From: an uncultured Nocardiaceae bacterium | Lineage (GTDB): Bacteria > Actinomycetota > Actinomycetes > Mycobacteriales > Mycobacteriaceae | Length of the DNA stretch: 12,974 nucleotides | Direction of reading: 5' to 3' | NCBI GenBank assembly: GCA_936936565.1 | Contig: CAKZIX010000051.1 | Span: forward strand, 1-12,974 | Notes under the pieces: generated by a model | Seen by the model: only the letters and a program-made list of their open reading frames with translations | Databases searched by the model: none | Told to the model about the DNA's origin: nothing | Made by a program: the position numbers and the translations under genes | Shown: piece by piece, positions 1 through 6,426 of the stretch | Layout of the letters: each line of letters begins with the position of its first letter | How positions within the stretch are numbered: the first letter of the stretch is position 1

Positions 1-1
1 C

Positions 2-466
2 ACCGACGCCGTCTACGGCGTGGAACAGGGACCCACCTCCGACGACGAGGTGAATCTGCTTGCAGCGGGGGCGAACTACGGCTGGAAGCCGGACCGCTCG
101 CCCGGCCGCTACGACGAGTCGGTACCGATGACGGATCCGGGCCGGGTGCCCGGAGCGGTGGGCGCGGTGTGGAGCAGCGGCACGCCGACGCTGGCCACGG
201 CCAGCGGGGCCTTCCTGGACGGACCCCAGTGGGGCGCCTGGAACGGCGCGCTGGCCGTCGGCGCGCTGAAGGGTAAACGCGTTGTGCTGCTGAAACTTTC
301 GCCCGACGGACGGTCGGTCACCGAGCAGGCCACCCCGCCCGAGCTGGCCGACCGCTTCGGCCGGCTTCGCTCGATCGTCGCGCAGCCCGACGGCAGCCTG
401 CTCGTCACCACCGACAACGGCAACACCGACAAGGTGCTGCGGGTCGCTCCGCTAGGACGCCGCTGA
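2..466 (+). CDS. PQQ-dependent sugar dehydrogenase family protein (glucose/sorbosone dehydrogenase), 3' part only
   Basis: The reading frame is open from the left edge (first full codon at position 2), so this is the C-terminal 154 residues of a longer protein. The stretch GVEQGPTSDDEVNLL followed by GANYGWKPD matches the pattern of the soluble glucose/sorbosone dehydrogenase (GSDH) beta-propeller family, in which an E-x-G-P...DE-(I/V)-N segment precedes G-x-NYGWP. A later strand ending in LLVTTDNGNTDKVLRV is the typical last propeller blade. Family members oxidise sugars with PQQ and are usually exported or lipid-anchored; the N-terminus that would show a signal peptide is outside the window. 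It converges on the leftward SRPBCC gene. Family assignment is fairly sure; the substrate cannot be told. Confidence 0.85.
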   Translation, partial: TDAVYGVEQGPTSDDEVNLLAAGANYGWKPDRSPGRYDESVPMTDPGRVPGAVGAVWSSGTPTLATASGAFLDGPQWGAWNGALAVGALKGKRVVLLKLSPDGRSVTEQATPPELADRFGRLRSIVAQPDGSLLVTTDNGNTDKVLRVAPLGRR

Positions 467-495
467 ACATAGCCGCTCCTGCGTCGCGGCATGTT
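466..495. terminator. Candidate hairpin terminator between convergent genes
   Basis: AACAT-A-GCCGC (466-476) pairs with GCGGC-ATGTT (486-495) through a 9-base loop, giving 10 base pairs with one bulged A. It starts on the last base of the dehydrogenase stop codon. There is no T-tract, which is common for actinobacterial hairpins. It could serve either strand, since the next gene (548-1003) points towards it. Confidence 0.4.
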
Positions 496-547
496 CATCG
501 GTCCGTCGCTTGCTCGATGGCGCGCTCCGCAAGCTGCGCGCGCGGCG

Positions 548-1003
548 CTAAGCGCCCTTCTCGACGGCCTGCTTGATCCGGTCGAGCGTGGTGCTCATGC
601 CGCGCACGCCGGTCTCGTCGACGTTGTCGATGCCGCCCATCGTGACGCGCAGGACCGCCTTGGCGAACAGCGTGGCGTCCGCCGAATCGGTACGCCGCTG
701 GACGAGGGTGCTACCGGTGGGCGTCGGCTCGATGTCGAACGACCATGTCAGCCCGTTCTCGAGCACCTTGAACGCGACCGCCTTGTTGGGTTCGAAGCGC
801 ACGATGCGCGCGGTCGTCGGCCAGACCTTCCAGCCGTCACGGTTGACGTTGATCGAGAACGTACCGACCTTCGGCGTGCCGAGGACCAGCATCTTCCGGC
901 AGTTCGGGCTCCATTCGGGCATCCGCTTCAGGTCGGAAACCACGGCCCACACCTGCTCGGGTGTGGCGGCGATGTCGATGCTCGACTCGAGTGAGCGCGT
1001 CAT
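548..1003 (-). CDS. SRPBCC family protein (polyketide cyclase/dehydrase-like lipid-binding fold)
   Basis: The protein has 151 residues. It opens MTRSLESSIDIAATPEQVW and continues through AVVSDLKRMPEWSP, the usual start of the START-like SRPBCC fold: a first strand, then a short helix with the P-x-x-VW and W-P patterns. The C-terminus is an amphipathic helix (STTLDRIKQAVEKGA), as expected for the long helix that closes the hydrophobic pocket. The ATG at 1003 is chosen because AAAGGAG lies 6 bases upstream of it on this strand; a longer open frame upstream is only an overlap with the preceding gene. It is 14 bases downstream of the DUF1707 gene, so the two are probably one transcript. Members bind hydrophobic ligands; no ligand can be inferred. 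Confidence 0.85.
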   Translation of the reverse strand: MTRSLESSIDIAATPEQVWAVVSDLKRMPEWSPNCRKMLVLGTPKVGTFSINVNRDGWKVWPTTARIVRFEPNKAVAFKVLENGLTWSFDIEPTPTGSTLVQRRTDSADATLFAKAVLRVTMGGIDNVDETGVRGMSTTLDRIKQAVEKGA

Positions 1004-1017
1004 GAGAACTCCTTTGT

Positions 1018-1440
1018 TCAGCAGCGTGCCGGACCCAACCGCCAGGGGCCGACGACGCTGCGGGCGAGCACCACCAGACCCCAGGGCCCTATGACCCAGA
1101 TAGGCCAGAAGTACACCAGTTCCCCGACGCCCAGGGAAACGGCGGCCCAAATGATGAGGTTCAACAGGCCTACGCCCAGCCAGGCCGCCAGTTCGATGCG
1201 CAGCGCGGTCTGGTAGCCGCGTTTGGCCTTCGTCATGGGCCGGTGTGGCGTGACCGGTGCGGGTGCCGTGAGGTCGCCCACGACGGCGTCGAGCTCGTCG
1301 CGGCTGGTCGCCGCGTAGGCGCGGGTGACGCGAGTGTCGAATTCCGACAGCGAGATTCGGCCGTCTCCGACGCCGTGCGTCAACAGCTGGGCGGCGCGCT
1401 CGCGGTCTGCTTCGGTGACGGGCCGGTGGGTCGCAGCCAT
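1018..1440 (-). CDS. DUF1707 and 2TM domain membrane protein
   Basis: The protein has 140 residues. Residues about 5-58 (TEADRERAAQLLTHGVGDGR, then ISLSEFDTRV and AYAATSRDELDAVVGDL) match the DUF1707 domain, a short actinobacterial module placed at the N-terminus of many small membrane proteins. Two hydrophobic helices follow at about 84-104 and 109-130, joined by a tight turn with FWPIWVIGPWG, as in the 2TM domain. The start at 1440 has GGAAGG upstream. It faces the PadR gene at 1517 across a 76-base divergent region, and PadR proteins often control a divergent membrane-protein gene. Its function is unknown; the PadR protein is its likely regulator. Confidence 0.85.
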   Translation of the reverse strand: MAATHRPVTEADRERAAQLLTHGVGDGRISLSEFDTRVTRAYAATSRDELDAVVGDLTAPAPVTPHRPMTKAKRGYQTALRIELAAWLGVGLLNLIIWAAVSLGVGELVYFWPIWVIGPWGLVVLARSVVGPWRLGPARC

Positions 1441-1450
1441 GAGGGGTACC

Positions 1451-1503
1451 TTCCATTGTGGAATGTCGTTGCGCTAATCTTCGACCTGACACATTGGAAT
1501 GTC
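1451..1503. promoter_or_regulatory. Candidate PadR operator region: two inverted repeats and an 8-bp direct repeat
   Basis: Between the divergent DUF1707 and PadR genes lie two small inverted repeats: TTCCA-TTG-TGGAA (1451-1463) and ACATT-GG-AATGT (1491-1502). The octamer GGAATGTC also occurs twice in direct orientation (1460-1467 and 1496-1503), 36 bp apart. ACAT/ATGT half-sites are typical of PadR operators. The right copy ends just before the PadR ribosome-binding site, so binding there would also repress PadR itself. The repeats are seen; binding is inferred. Confidence 0.45.
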
Positions 1504-1516
1504 AAGAGGAGGGATC

Positions 1517-2071
1517 GTGGCCCGTCCGCTCAATGCGACCGCCGCATCGTTGCTGGGATTTCTGCACCACGGCCCGATGACGGGCTGGACCCTCGTCGGC
1601 GTCGCGCAACAGGCCATCGGCAGTTTCTGGTCGCTTACGCAGAGCCAGGTGTATCGGGAGCTCGCGGCCATGCAGGAGGCCGGGCTGATCGAGGCAGGTG
1701 CCGTCGGCGCTCGCGATGCGAAACCGTATCGGCTCACCGATGCCGGGCGGGCGGCGTTCGCGGAGTGGATCGTGCGTGAGCCCGCCGACGAGAACATCCG
1801 CTACCCGTTGCTGCTCACGACGCTGTTCGGTGCGCACCTGCCCGCGGATCGGCTCGACGAGATGTTGCGCATCCATCGGGCTCGCCACGAGCAGCAACTC
1901 GAACGCTATCTCGAGAATGCGCCCGCCGATCCGTATCTGTGGGCCACCCTGGAGTTCGGGATCCGCTACGAGCGAGCGGTTCTGGAGTGGTTCGACGCCG
2001 TCGCCGACCGGTTGCGAGCTGCCCCGAAATCGTTACCGGCAAATCCGCCGAGCCTGCCACACGAAACGTAA
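1517..2071 (+). CDS. PadR family transcriptional regulator
   Basis: The protein has 184 residues from GTG 1517. An ATG at 1499 would add six residues, but AGGAGG at 1507-1512 lies between the two and fits the GTG. Residues about 8-80 form a PadR winged helix: ASLLGFLHHGPMTGW, then a recognition helix SLTQSQVYRELAAMQEAGLI, then the wing ending KPYRLTDAGRAAFAEWI. The remainder (about 85-175) is mostly helical, with RARHEQQLERYLE, like the coiled-coil dimerisation part of the longer PadR subfamily. Such proteins are usually ligand-released repressors of a neighbouring gene, here most likely the divergent DUF1707-SRPBCC pair and itself. The inducer is unknown. Confidence 0.92.
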   Translation: MARPLNATAASLLGFLHHGPMTGWTLVGVAQQAIGSFWSLTQSQVYRELAAMQEAGLIEAGAVGARDAKPYRLTDAGRAAFAEWIVREPADENIRYPLLLTTLFGAHLPADRLDEMLRIHRARHEQQLERYLENAPADPYLWATLEFGIRYERAVLEWFDAVADRLRAAPKSLPANPPSLPHET

Positions 2072-2130
2072 TGGCGGGCGGAAACTGAACGATGCAAGTG
2101 ATAACGACTCAAGATCGGGAGGTGATGGTC

Positions 2131-2298
2131 GTGAAGCTGCAACTGCCCTGGCACCGCGGACAACGTGTTCATAGCCACTCGGTTCCGCTGCTCGGGTCCG
2201 CGCGCATGCACGGGGACCCGAAGTCGTGGCCGGGGGAGAAGTTGGAGCGGTTGCTCACGCCGCGTGAAATGGATCAGGTTCGGCGCGGCCGGATCTGA
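2131..2298 (+). CDS. Small hypothetical protein (55 residues)
   Basis: I do not recognise this protein. GTG 2131 is preferred because GGGAGG (2117-2122) lies 8 bases upstream; an ATG at 2092 in the same frame gives a 68-residue version. The protein is basic, starts MKLQLPWHRGQRVHSHS, and ends in a predicted helix, GEKLERLLTPREMDQVRRG. It has no signal peptide, membrane segment or cysteine. Third codon positions are mostly G or C, as in its neighbours, which supports coding. It lies 59 bases after the PadR stop and may be its co-transcribed partner. It ends tail-to-tail with the membrane-protein gene, 7 bases apart. Confidence 0.5.
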   Translation: MKLQLPWHRGQRVHSHSVPLLGSARMHGDPKSWPGEKLERLLTPREMDQVRRGRI

Positions 2299-2305
2299 GC
2301 CGGGC

Positions 2306-2680
2306 TCACCCGAGCGCAACCGGCAAACTCGTGGCGGTCAGCAGCACGGTCACCGGGGTCATCGTGTAGCGCTCCGGCTTGCTGGGCGAGATCGCATTCA
2401 TCACGATCCCGATCCCCATGAACGCCACCACAATCCAGACGCCGACGCGTGCGACGCCGTCGCTCACGACATCGATTGCGCCCGCGCGGTCGAGAATCGC
2501 GACCGCGAACGCGGCATACAGCGGCAACGCGCACGCGCTGCCGATCCGCAGCGGCACCGGCAACACGCCGGCATGCTGCCCGCCCCAGGCGAACCGGCCC
2601 AGTGGTGCACCGCAGGCCAGGGCCAGTTGGAATACGCCGAGGCCGGCCAGTACAACCACGAAGACGACGGCGACAGCCAT
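2306..2680 (-). CDS. Small four-helix integral membrane protein, unknown function
   Basis: The protein has 124 residues from ATG 2680. Hydrophobic stretches include MAVAVVFVVVLAGLGVFQLA, a second helix around CALPLYAAFAVAIL, a third around VGVWIVVAFMGIGIVM, and a C-terminal one around TVLLTATSLPVAL, so four membrane passes are likely. The motif GRFAWGGQHAGVLPVPLRI, between helices 1 and 2, and NAISPSKPER, before helix 4, are patterns I associate with a conserved actinobacterial hypothetical family; I know no function for it. Upstream extension to 2773 would run into the HxlR gene. There is no clear Shine-Dalgarno sequence. TAGGCT lies 7 bases before the ATG on this strand and could be a -10 box giving a leaderless message. 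It follows the HxlR gene by 31 bases. Confidence 0.75.
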   Translation of the reverse strand: MAVAVVFVVVLAGLGVFQLALACGAPLGRFAWGGQHAGVLPVPLRIGSACALPLYAAFAVAILDRAGAIDVVSDGVARVGVWIVVAFMGIGIVMNAISPSKPERYTMTPVTVLLTATSLPVALG

Positions 2681-2711
2681 GACGGCGAGCCTACAATCGA
2701 ACGCCGCGCGA

Positions 2712-3173
2712 TCAGTGCCCCTCGTTCTGGCGTCTGGCGAGGTTGTCGTCGAAAGTCTTTCTGGCGCGAGCAATTTCGACTTGGTGTTCTTCGGTCCAGT
2801 GGACCAGGGCCTGAATGGTGCCCAGCAACGTGCAGCCGAGGTCGGACAGGCGGTACTCCACCCGCGGCGGCACCTCGGGGTAGATGGTGCGGTGGATCAG
2901 GCCGTCGCGTTCGAGATTGCGCAACGTGACCGTGAGCATGCGCTTGCTGATTCCGGCGATTTCGCGATCGAGCTCGCCGAACCGCATCGTCTTGCGGTCC
3001 AGCAGTGCGATCACGAGCAGCGACCACTTGTCGGCGATGCGATCGAGGATCTGGCGGACGTCGCAGTCCTGCCGAGTGTCCCACTGAAATACGTCCGGGT
3101 GGATTGCGCAGTCCGCGGTGTGCTCGGTTACCGCCACAGAACCCGGTGATGTGGAAGTGCCTTCTTGTGCCAC
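2712..3173 (-). CDS. HxlR family transcriptional regulator
   Basis: The protein has 153 residues from GTG 3173. The core is a HxlR winged helix: CDVRQILDRIADKWSLLVI (C37-W50 and on), RFGELDREIAGISKRMLTVT, then LRNLERDGLIHRT and the wing PEVPPRVEYRLSDLG. C37 is at the position of the cysteine used by YodB/HypR-type members to sense quinones and disulfide stress; that is family knowledge, not shown here. About 35 residues precede the domain, so a later start is possible. The ribosome-binding site is poor: GAGAGG abuts the GTG. It is divergent from the MFS exporter, with repeated boxes between them, so it is probably the exporter's repressor. It is upstream of and in line with the small membrane protein. 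Confidence 0.92.
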   Translation of the reverse strand: MAQEGTSTSPGSVAVTEHTADCAIHPDVFQWDTRQDCDVRQILDRIADKWSLLVIALLDRKTMRFGELDREIAGISKRMLTVTLRNLERDGLIHRTIYPEVPPRVEYRLSDLGCTLLGTIQALVHWTEEHQVEIARARKTFDDNLARRQNEGH

Positions 3174-3177
3174 CTCT

Positions 3178-3217
3178 CAATAGTGACTCACCATCTCCTT
3201 GGTCACCAATAGTGACT
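3178..3217. promoter_or_regulatory. Candidate HxlR operator: duplicated CAATAGTGACT boxes
   Basis: The 11-mer CAATAGTGACT occurs exactly twice in this divergent region, at 3178-3188 and 3207-3217, 29 bp apart. The second copy sits in an inverted repeat, GTCAC-CAATA-GTGAC (3202-3216). The first runs into GTGA-C-TCAC (3183-3191). The boxes flank the likely promoters of both the HxlR and MFS genes. Use as an operator is inferred from position and repetition. Confidence 0.5.
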
Positions 3218-3247
3218 ATGAACGGATTCATCACCAGGGAGACTTTC

Positions 3248-4663
3248 GTGACTGAAGTAAAGGCGACGGAAGCGCCCGTGCCGGCCCGGCACGCGGCGTG
3301 GACTGTGCTGGCCGTGGTCTGCGGCGCGCTGTTCCTCGAAGGGATCGACATCGCGATGCTCAACGTCGCGGTGCCTGCCATCGCTGCGGACATCGGCCTG
3401 GCGAGTAGCTCCGCGCATTGGGTGATCAGTGCCTACGTGCTCGCCTATGCCGGCTTCATGATCTTCGGTGGGCGCACCGCCGACCTGCTCGGCCGTCGCC
3501 GGGTGTTCCTGGCCGCGCTCGCGGTATTCGTGGTGTTCTCCGGCCTCGGCGGGTTCGCGCAGGATCCCTGGCTCCTGATCGTCGCTCGGTTCGTCACCGG
3601 CGCCACGGCCGGATTCATGACGCCGGCCGGCTTCAGCCTGCTCACCACGAGCTTTCCCGAGGGCGCGCTGCGGAACCGCGCGCTGGCGATCTACGGCGCG
3701 ATCGGCGCCGGCGGCTTCACTCTCGGCGTGGTGGTCGGCGGGCTGCTCACGAATGTGAGTTGGCGTTGGGTGTTCTTCGCTCCGGTCGTCGTCGGGGCAC
3801 TGCTCTGGTTCGCCGGCCGCGCGGTCATCCGGGCCGACGATCCGACGCCGCAGCCGCGCGCCGGCTTCGACATCGGCGGCGCCGTCACGCTCACCGGCGC
3901 GATGGTCGCTCTCGTCTACGGCATCGTGGCCTTCGGTGAGGACCGCGACGCGAGCGCCGGCGGCTGGGCCGTCGCCGCCGCCGCGGTGTTGCTGATCGCC
4001 TTCGTGATCATCGAGCGCCGCACGCGCGAGCCGCTGCTGCGCCTGGCCGTACTGCGCGAGGGGCTGCTGCTGCCGGCCAGCCTGGCCGGGTTGCTGTTCA
4101 TCGGCGCCTTCTTCGCGTTCCAGTTCCTGATCACGCTCTATCTGCAGGACCTGCGGGGCTGGAGCCCGCTGGCGACCGGGCTCACCTTCGCCGTCATGGG
4201 TGCCGACATGATTCTCGCGCCGCTGCTGACACACCGCCTCGTCGCGCGGTTCGGCAACCTCGCGGTGCTGCTGGCCGGGCTGCTGGCCGGCGCGGCGGCG
4301 TTCGGTTCGGCGCTGCGGCTCGACGGCGCCTGGGGATATTGGGATCTGTTCCCGTCACTGCTGCTGATCGCGGTCATGTTCGCGCTGGTGTACGGGCCGC
4401 TCGCCGCGGCGGCGACCGAGGGTGTCGACGAGTCCGAGCACGGGATCGCCGGCGGGGTGGTCTATACCGCCTTCCAGTTCGGCGCCGCGCTCGGCGTCAC
4501 GGCTGCGACGATCGCACTGACGGGCGCGCACGACGCCCCGGCCGGCGCCGCCGACTATCAGCGCGCCCTGTTGGTGCCGGTCGTGGCGGTCGTGCTCGCG
4601 GTGCTGCTCGGCATCGCGGCCTGGGTGCGGCACCGGGCGCTGGCGGCGACGGCGGTGGAATGA
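3248..4663 (+). CDS. MFS transporter, DHA2 (EmrB/QacA-like) drug exporter family
   Basis: The protein has 471 residues from GTG 3248, chosen because AGGGAG (3236-3241) lies 6 bases upstream; an in-frame ATG at 3218 has no ribosome-binding site and falls in the operator region. The hydrophobic profile fits 12-14 membrane helices. The first helix carries LFLEGIDIAMLNVAVPAI, equivalent to the LD-x-TIVNVALP motif of 14-helix exporters. Motif A is GGRTADLLGRRRV (about 74-86), and the helix-5 antiporter motif is GAIGAGGFTLGVVVGG. Family members expel drugs or toxic metabolites by proton antiport across the inner membrane. The divergent HxlR gene is the likely regulator. The stop codon overlaps an ATG (ATGA) for the next frame, though I prefer a later start there. 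Confidence 0.9.
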   Translation: MTEVKATEAPVPARHAAWTVLAVVCGALFLEGIDIAMLNVAVPAIAADIGLASSSAHWVISAYVLAYAGFMIFGGRTADLLGRRRVFLAALAVFVVFSGLGGFAQDPWLLIVARFVTGATAGFMTPAGFSLLTTSFPEGALRNRALAIYGAIGAGGFTLGVVVGGLLTNVSWRWVFFAPVVVGALLWFAGRAVIRADDPTPQPRAGFDIGGAVTLTGAMVALVYGIVAFGEDRDASAGGWAVAAAAVLLIAFVIIERRTREPLLRLAVLREGLLLPASLAGLLFIGAFFAFQFLITLYLQDLRGWSPLATGLTFAVMGADMILAPLLTHRLVARFGNLAVLLAGLLAGAAAFGSALRLDGAWGYWDLFPSLLLIAVMFALVYGPLAAAATEGVDESEHGIAGGVVYTAFQFGAALGVTAATIALTGAHDAPAGAADYQRALLVPVVAVVLAVLLGIAAWVRHRALAATAVE

Positions 4664-4691
4664 CGGCACCGCGGAATCGGTGGCCTGCGCG

Positions 4692-4707
4692 CATACTCGT
4701 AGACGTG
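4692..4707 (+). promoter_or_regulatory. Candidate -10 element for a leaderless message
   Basis: CATACT (4692-4697) is followed 7 bases later by GTG 4705. This is the spacing at which actinobacterial leaderless messages start directly on the GTG. No convincing -35 box is seen. It suggests the three-gene cassette has its own promoter inside the region just after the MFS stop codon. Confidence 0.4.
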
Positions 4708-6411
4708 ACGTCCTCAGCACCCTCGGGTCGCTCCGCAGGCTCCGCTCCCGCGTCCCTCAAGCCCGTCATTCTCAGCGTCGACGACGATCCCGGAGTTTCG
4801 CGTGCGGTCGTGCGTGACCTGCGCCGCCGGTACGGCGAGGACTACCGCGTCGTGCGCGCCGATTCGGGTGCGGCCGCACTCGAGCTGTTGCGGGATCTGA
4901 AGTTGCGCGGGCAGCCGGTAGCGGTGCTGATCGCCGACTACCGGATGCCCGGTATGGACGGCATCGAGTTTCTCGAGCACGCCATGGACCTGTTTCCCAC
5001 AGCGCGGCGGGTGTTGCTCACTGCCTACGCGGACACCGACGCCGCGATCAGCGCGATCAACGTCGTCGATCTCGACCATTACCTACTCAAGCCGTGGGAC
5101 CCGCCGGAGGAGAAGCTCTACCCGGTGCTCGACGCCCAGCTCGACGACTGGCGCCGCACCCCGAACCCCGCGATCGTCGGGACCAAGGTGATCGGGCATC
5201 GCTGGTCCGCGCGGTCCTCGCAGGTCCGAGAGTTTTTGGCGCGCAACCAGTTACCCTATCGCTGGTTCATGTCCGACGAGCCCGAAGGCATGCGCATCCT
5301 GGAGGCGGCCCAGGCCGATCCCGAGCGCCTGCCGGTCGTGATCACCTCGGCCGGGGAGGTGCTGGTGGAGCCGACGGATGCGCAGCTCGCCGAACATGTC
5401 GGACTGACGACGACCCCGGCGCAGGACTTCTACGACCTGATCGTGGTGGGCGGCGGCCCGGCCGGGCTGGGCGCGGCCGTGTACGGCGCGTCCGAGGGCT
5501 TGCGCACCGTGCTCGTCGAGCGCACCGCGACGGGCGGGCAGGCCGGTCAGAGTTCGCGTATCGAGAACTATCTCGGATTTCCGGACGGGGTGTCCGGCGG
5601 CCAACTCGCCGACCGGGCGCGCCGGCAGGCCGTCAAATTCGGTGCCGAGCTGATCACCACTCGTTCCGTCGTAGCGCTCGAAGTCAACGGTTCGGCGCGC
5701 TCGGTGCGCTTCGACGACGGTGCGCGTCTGGACGCGCACACCGTGATCCTCGCCACGGGCGTCGACTACCGCAAGCATCCGGCCCCCGGCATTGCCGAAT
5801 TCACCGGGCGCGGAGTGTATTACGGTTCCGCAATGACGGAGGCGCCACGCTGTAAGGATGCCGAGGTGTACATCGTCGGCGGGGCAAACTCGGCGGGGCA
5901 GGCCGCGGTGTACCTGGCCCGGCAGGCGCGCACCGTCACCATCGTGGTGCGAGCGCCGTCGCTGGAAAAGTCGATGTCGCACTATCTGATTCAGCAGATC
6001 CAGCAGATCCCGAACATCCGGGTGCGCACCTGCAGCGAAGTGACGGCTGTTGCCGGCGACGAGCGGCTTACTCGAATTACGTTGCGTGAGAACAATACCG
6101 GTGTCGAAGACGCGGTCGAGGCGAACTGGCTGTTCCTGTTCATCGGCGCGGCACCCGGCACCGAGTGGCTCGACGGTGTGGTCGAGCGAGACGAACGCGG
6201 CTACCTGCTCGCCGGCCCCGATCTCTACCGCGACGGTCCGGTGCCACGCGGCTGGCCGCTGGAACGTCCGCCGCACCACCTGGAGACGAGTGTGCCCGGC
6301 GTGTTCGTGGCCGGCGACGTGCACTCCGACTCGGCCAAACGGGTCGCCTCCGCCGTCGGCGAAGGCGCCATGGCCGTCATGCTCGTTCATCGCTACATCG
6401 GCAATCCGTGA
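4705..6411 (+). CDS. Response-regulator receiver fused to a thioredoxin-reductase-like FAD/NAD(P)H oxidoreductase
   Basis: The protein has 568 residues from GTG 4705; ATG 4660 would add 15. Residues 19-150 are a receiver domain with the acidic cluster D26-D28, phosphoacceptor D78 (LIADYRMPGMDG), T106 (LLTAYAD) and K129 (LLKPWD), all intact. Residues about 160-235 look like a glutaredoxin-type fold (VIGHRWSARSSQVREFLARN, ending PVVITSAGEVLVEPT), with S168-A-R-S171 where CxxC would be. Residues 241-568 are a TrxR/AhpF-like two-dinucleotide domain: FAD motif VVGGGPAGLGAA, ATGGQAG, NAD(P)H motif VGGANSAGQAA and C-terminal VFVAGDVHSDSAKRVASAVG. The redox CxxC expected after TGRGVYY is replaced by GSAMTEA. 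Only C383 and C443 are present. It is likely a phosphorylation-controlled flavoprotein and partner of the kinase 15 bases downstream; the reaction is unknown. Confidence 0.92.
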   Translation: MTSSAPSGRSAGSAPASLKPVILSVDDDPGVSRAVVRDLRRRYGEDYRVVRADSGAAALELLRDLKLRGQPVAVLIADYRMPGMDGIEFLEHAMDLFPTARRVLLTAYADTDAAISAINVVDLDHYLLKPWDPPEEKLYPVLDAQLDDWRRTPNPAIVGTKVIGHRWSARSSQVREFLARNQLPYRWFMSDEPEGMRILEAAQADPERLPVVITSAGEVLVEPTDAQLAEHVGLTTTPAQDFYDLIVVGGGPAGLGAAVYGASEGLRTVLVERTATGGQAGQSSRIENYLGFPDGVSGGQLADRARRQAVKFGAELITTRSVVALEVNGSARSVRFDDGARLDAHTVILATGVDYRKHPAPGIAEFTGRGVYYGSAMTEAPRCKDAEVYIVGGANSAGQAAVYLARQARTVTIVVRAPSLEKSMSHYLIQQIQQIPNIRVRTCSEVTAVAGDERLTRITLRENNTGVEDAVEANWLFLFIGAAPGTEWLDGVVERDERGYLLAGPDLYRDGPVPRGWPLERPPHHLETSVPGVFVAGDVHSDSAKRVASAVGEGAMAVMLVHRYIGNP

Positions 6412-6426
6412 AAGAGGCGATCGCCA

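Noticed and set aside
2297..2308. TGAGCC-GGCTCA symmetry between the convergent stops as a terminator
   Set aside because: The stem would leave a loop of one base; the symmetry mostly reflects the facing TGA/TCA stop codons.
3203..4234. A 343-codon minus-strand frame opposite the MFS gene
   Set aside because: Composition (Glu, Arg, Gln, His rich) is typical antisense shadow; the plus-strand exporter is unambiguous.
4339..4704. The N-terminal extension of the receiver-flavoprotein frame into the MFS gene
   Set aside because: Before 4660 it overlaps the exporter in another frame and is Arg/Gly-rich; between 4660 and 4705 it is possible but less likely than the leaderless GTG.
6416..6425. GGCGATCGCC palindrome, containing the cyanobacterial HIP1 octamer GCGATCGC
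   Set aside because: A single copy in the gap between two operon genes in GC-rich DNA; chance occurrence, and everything else points to an actinomycete.
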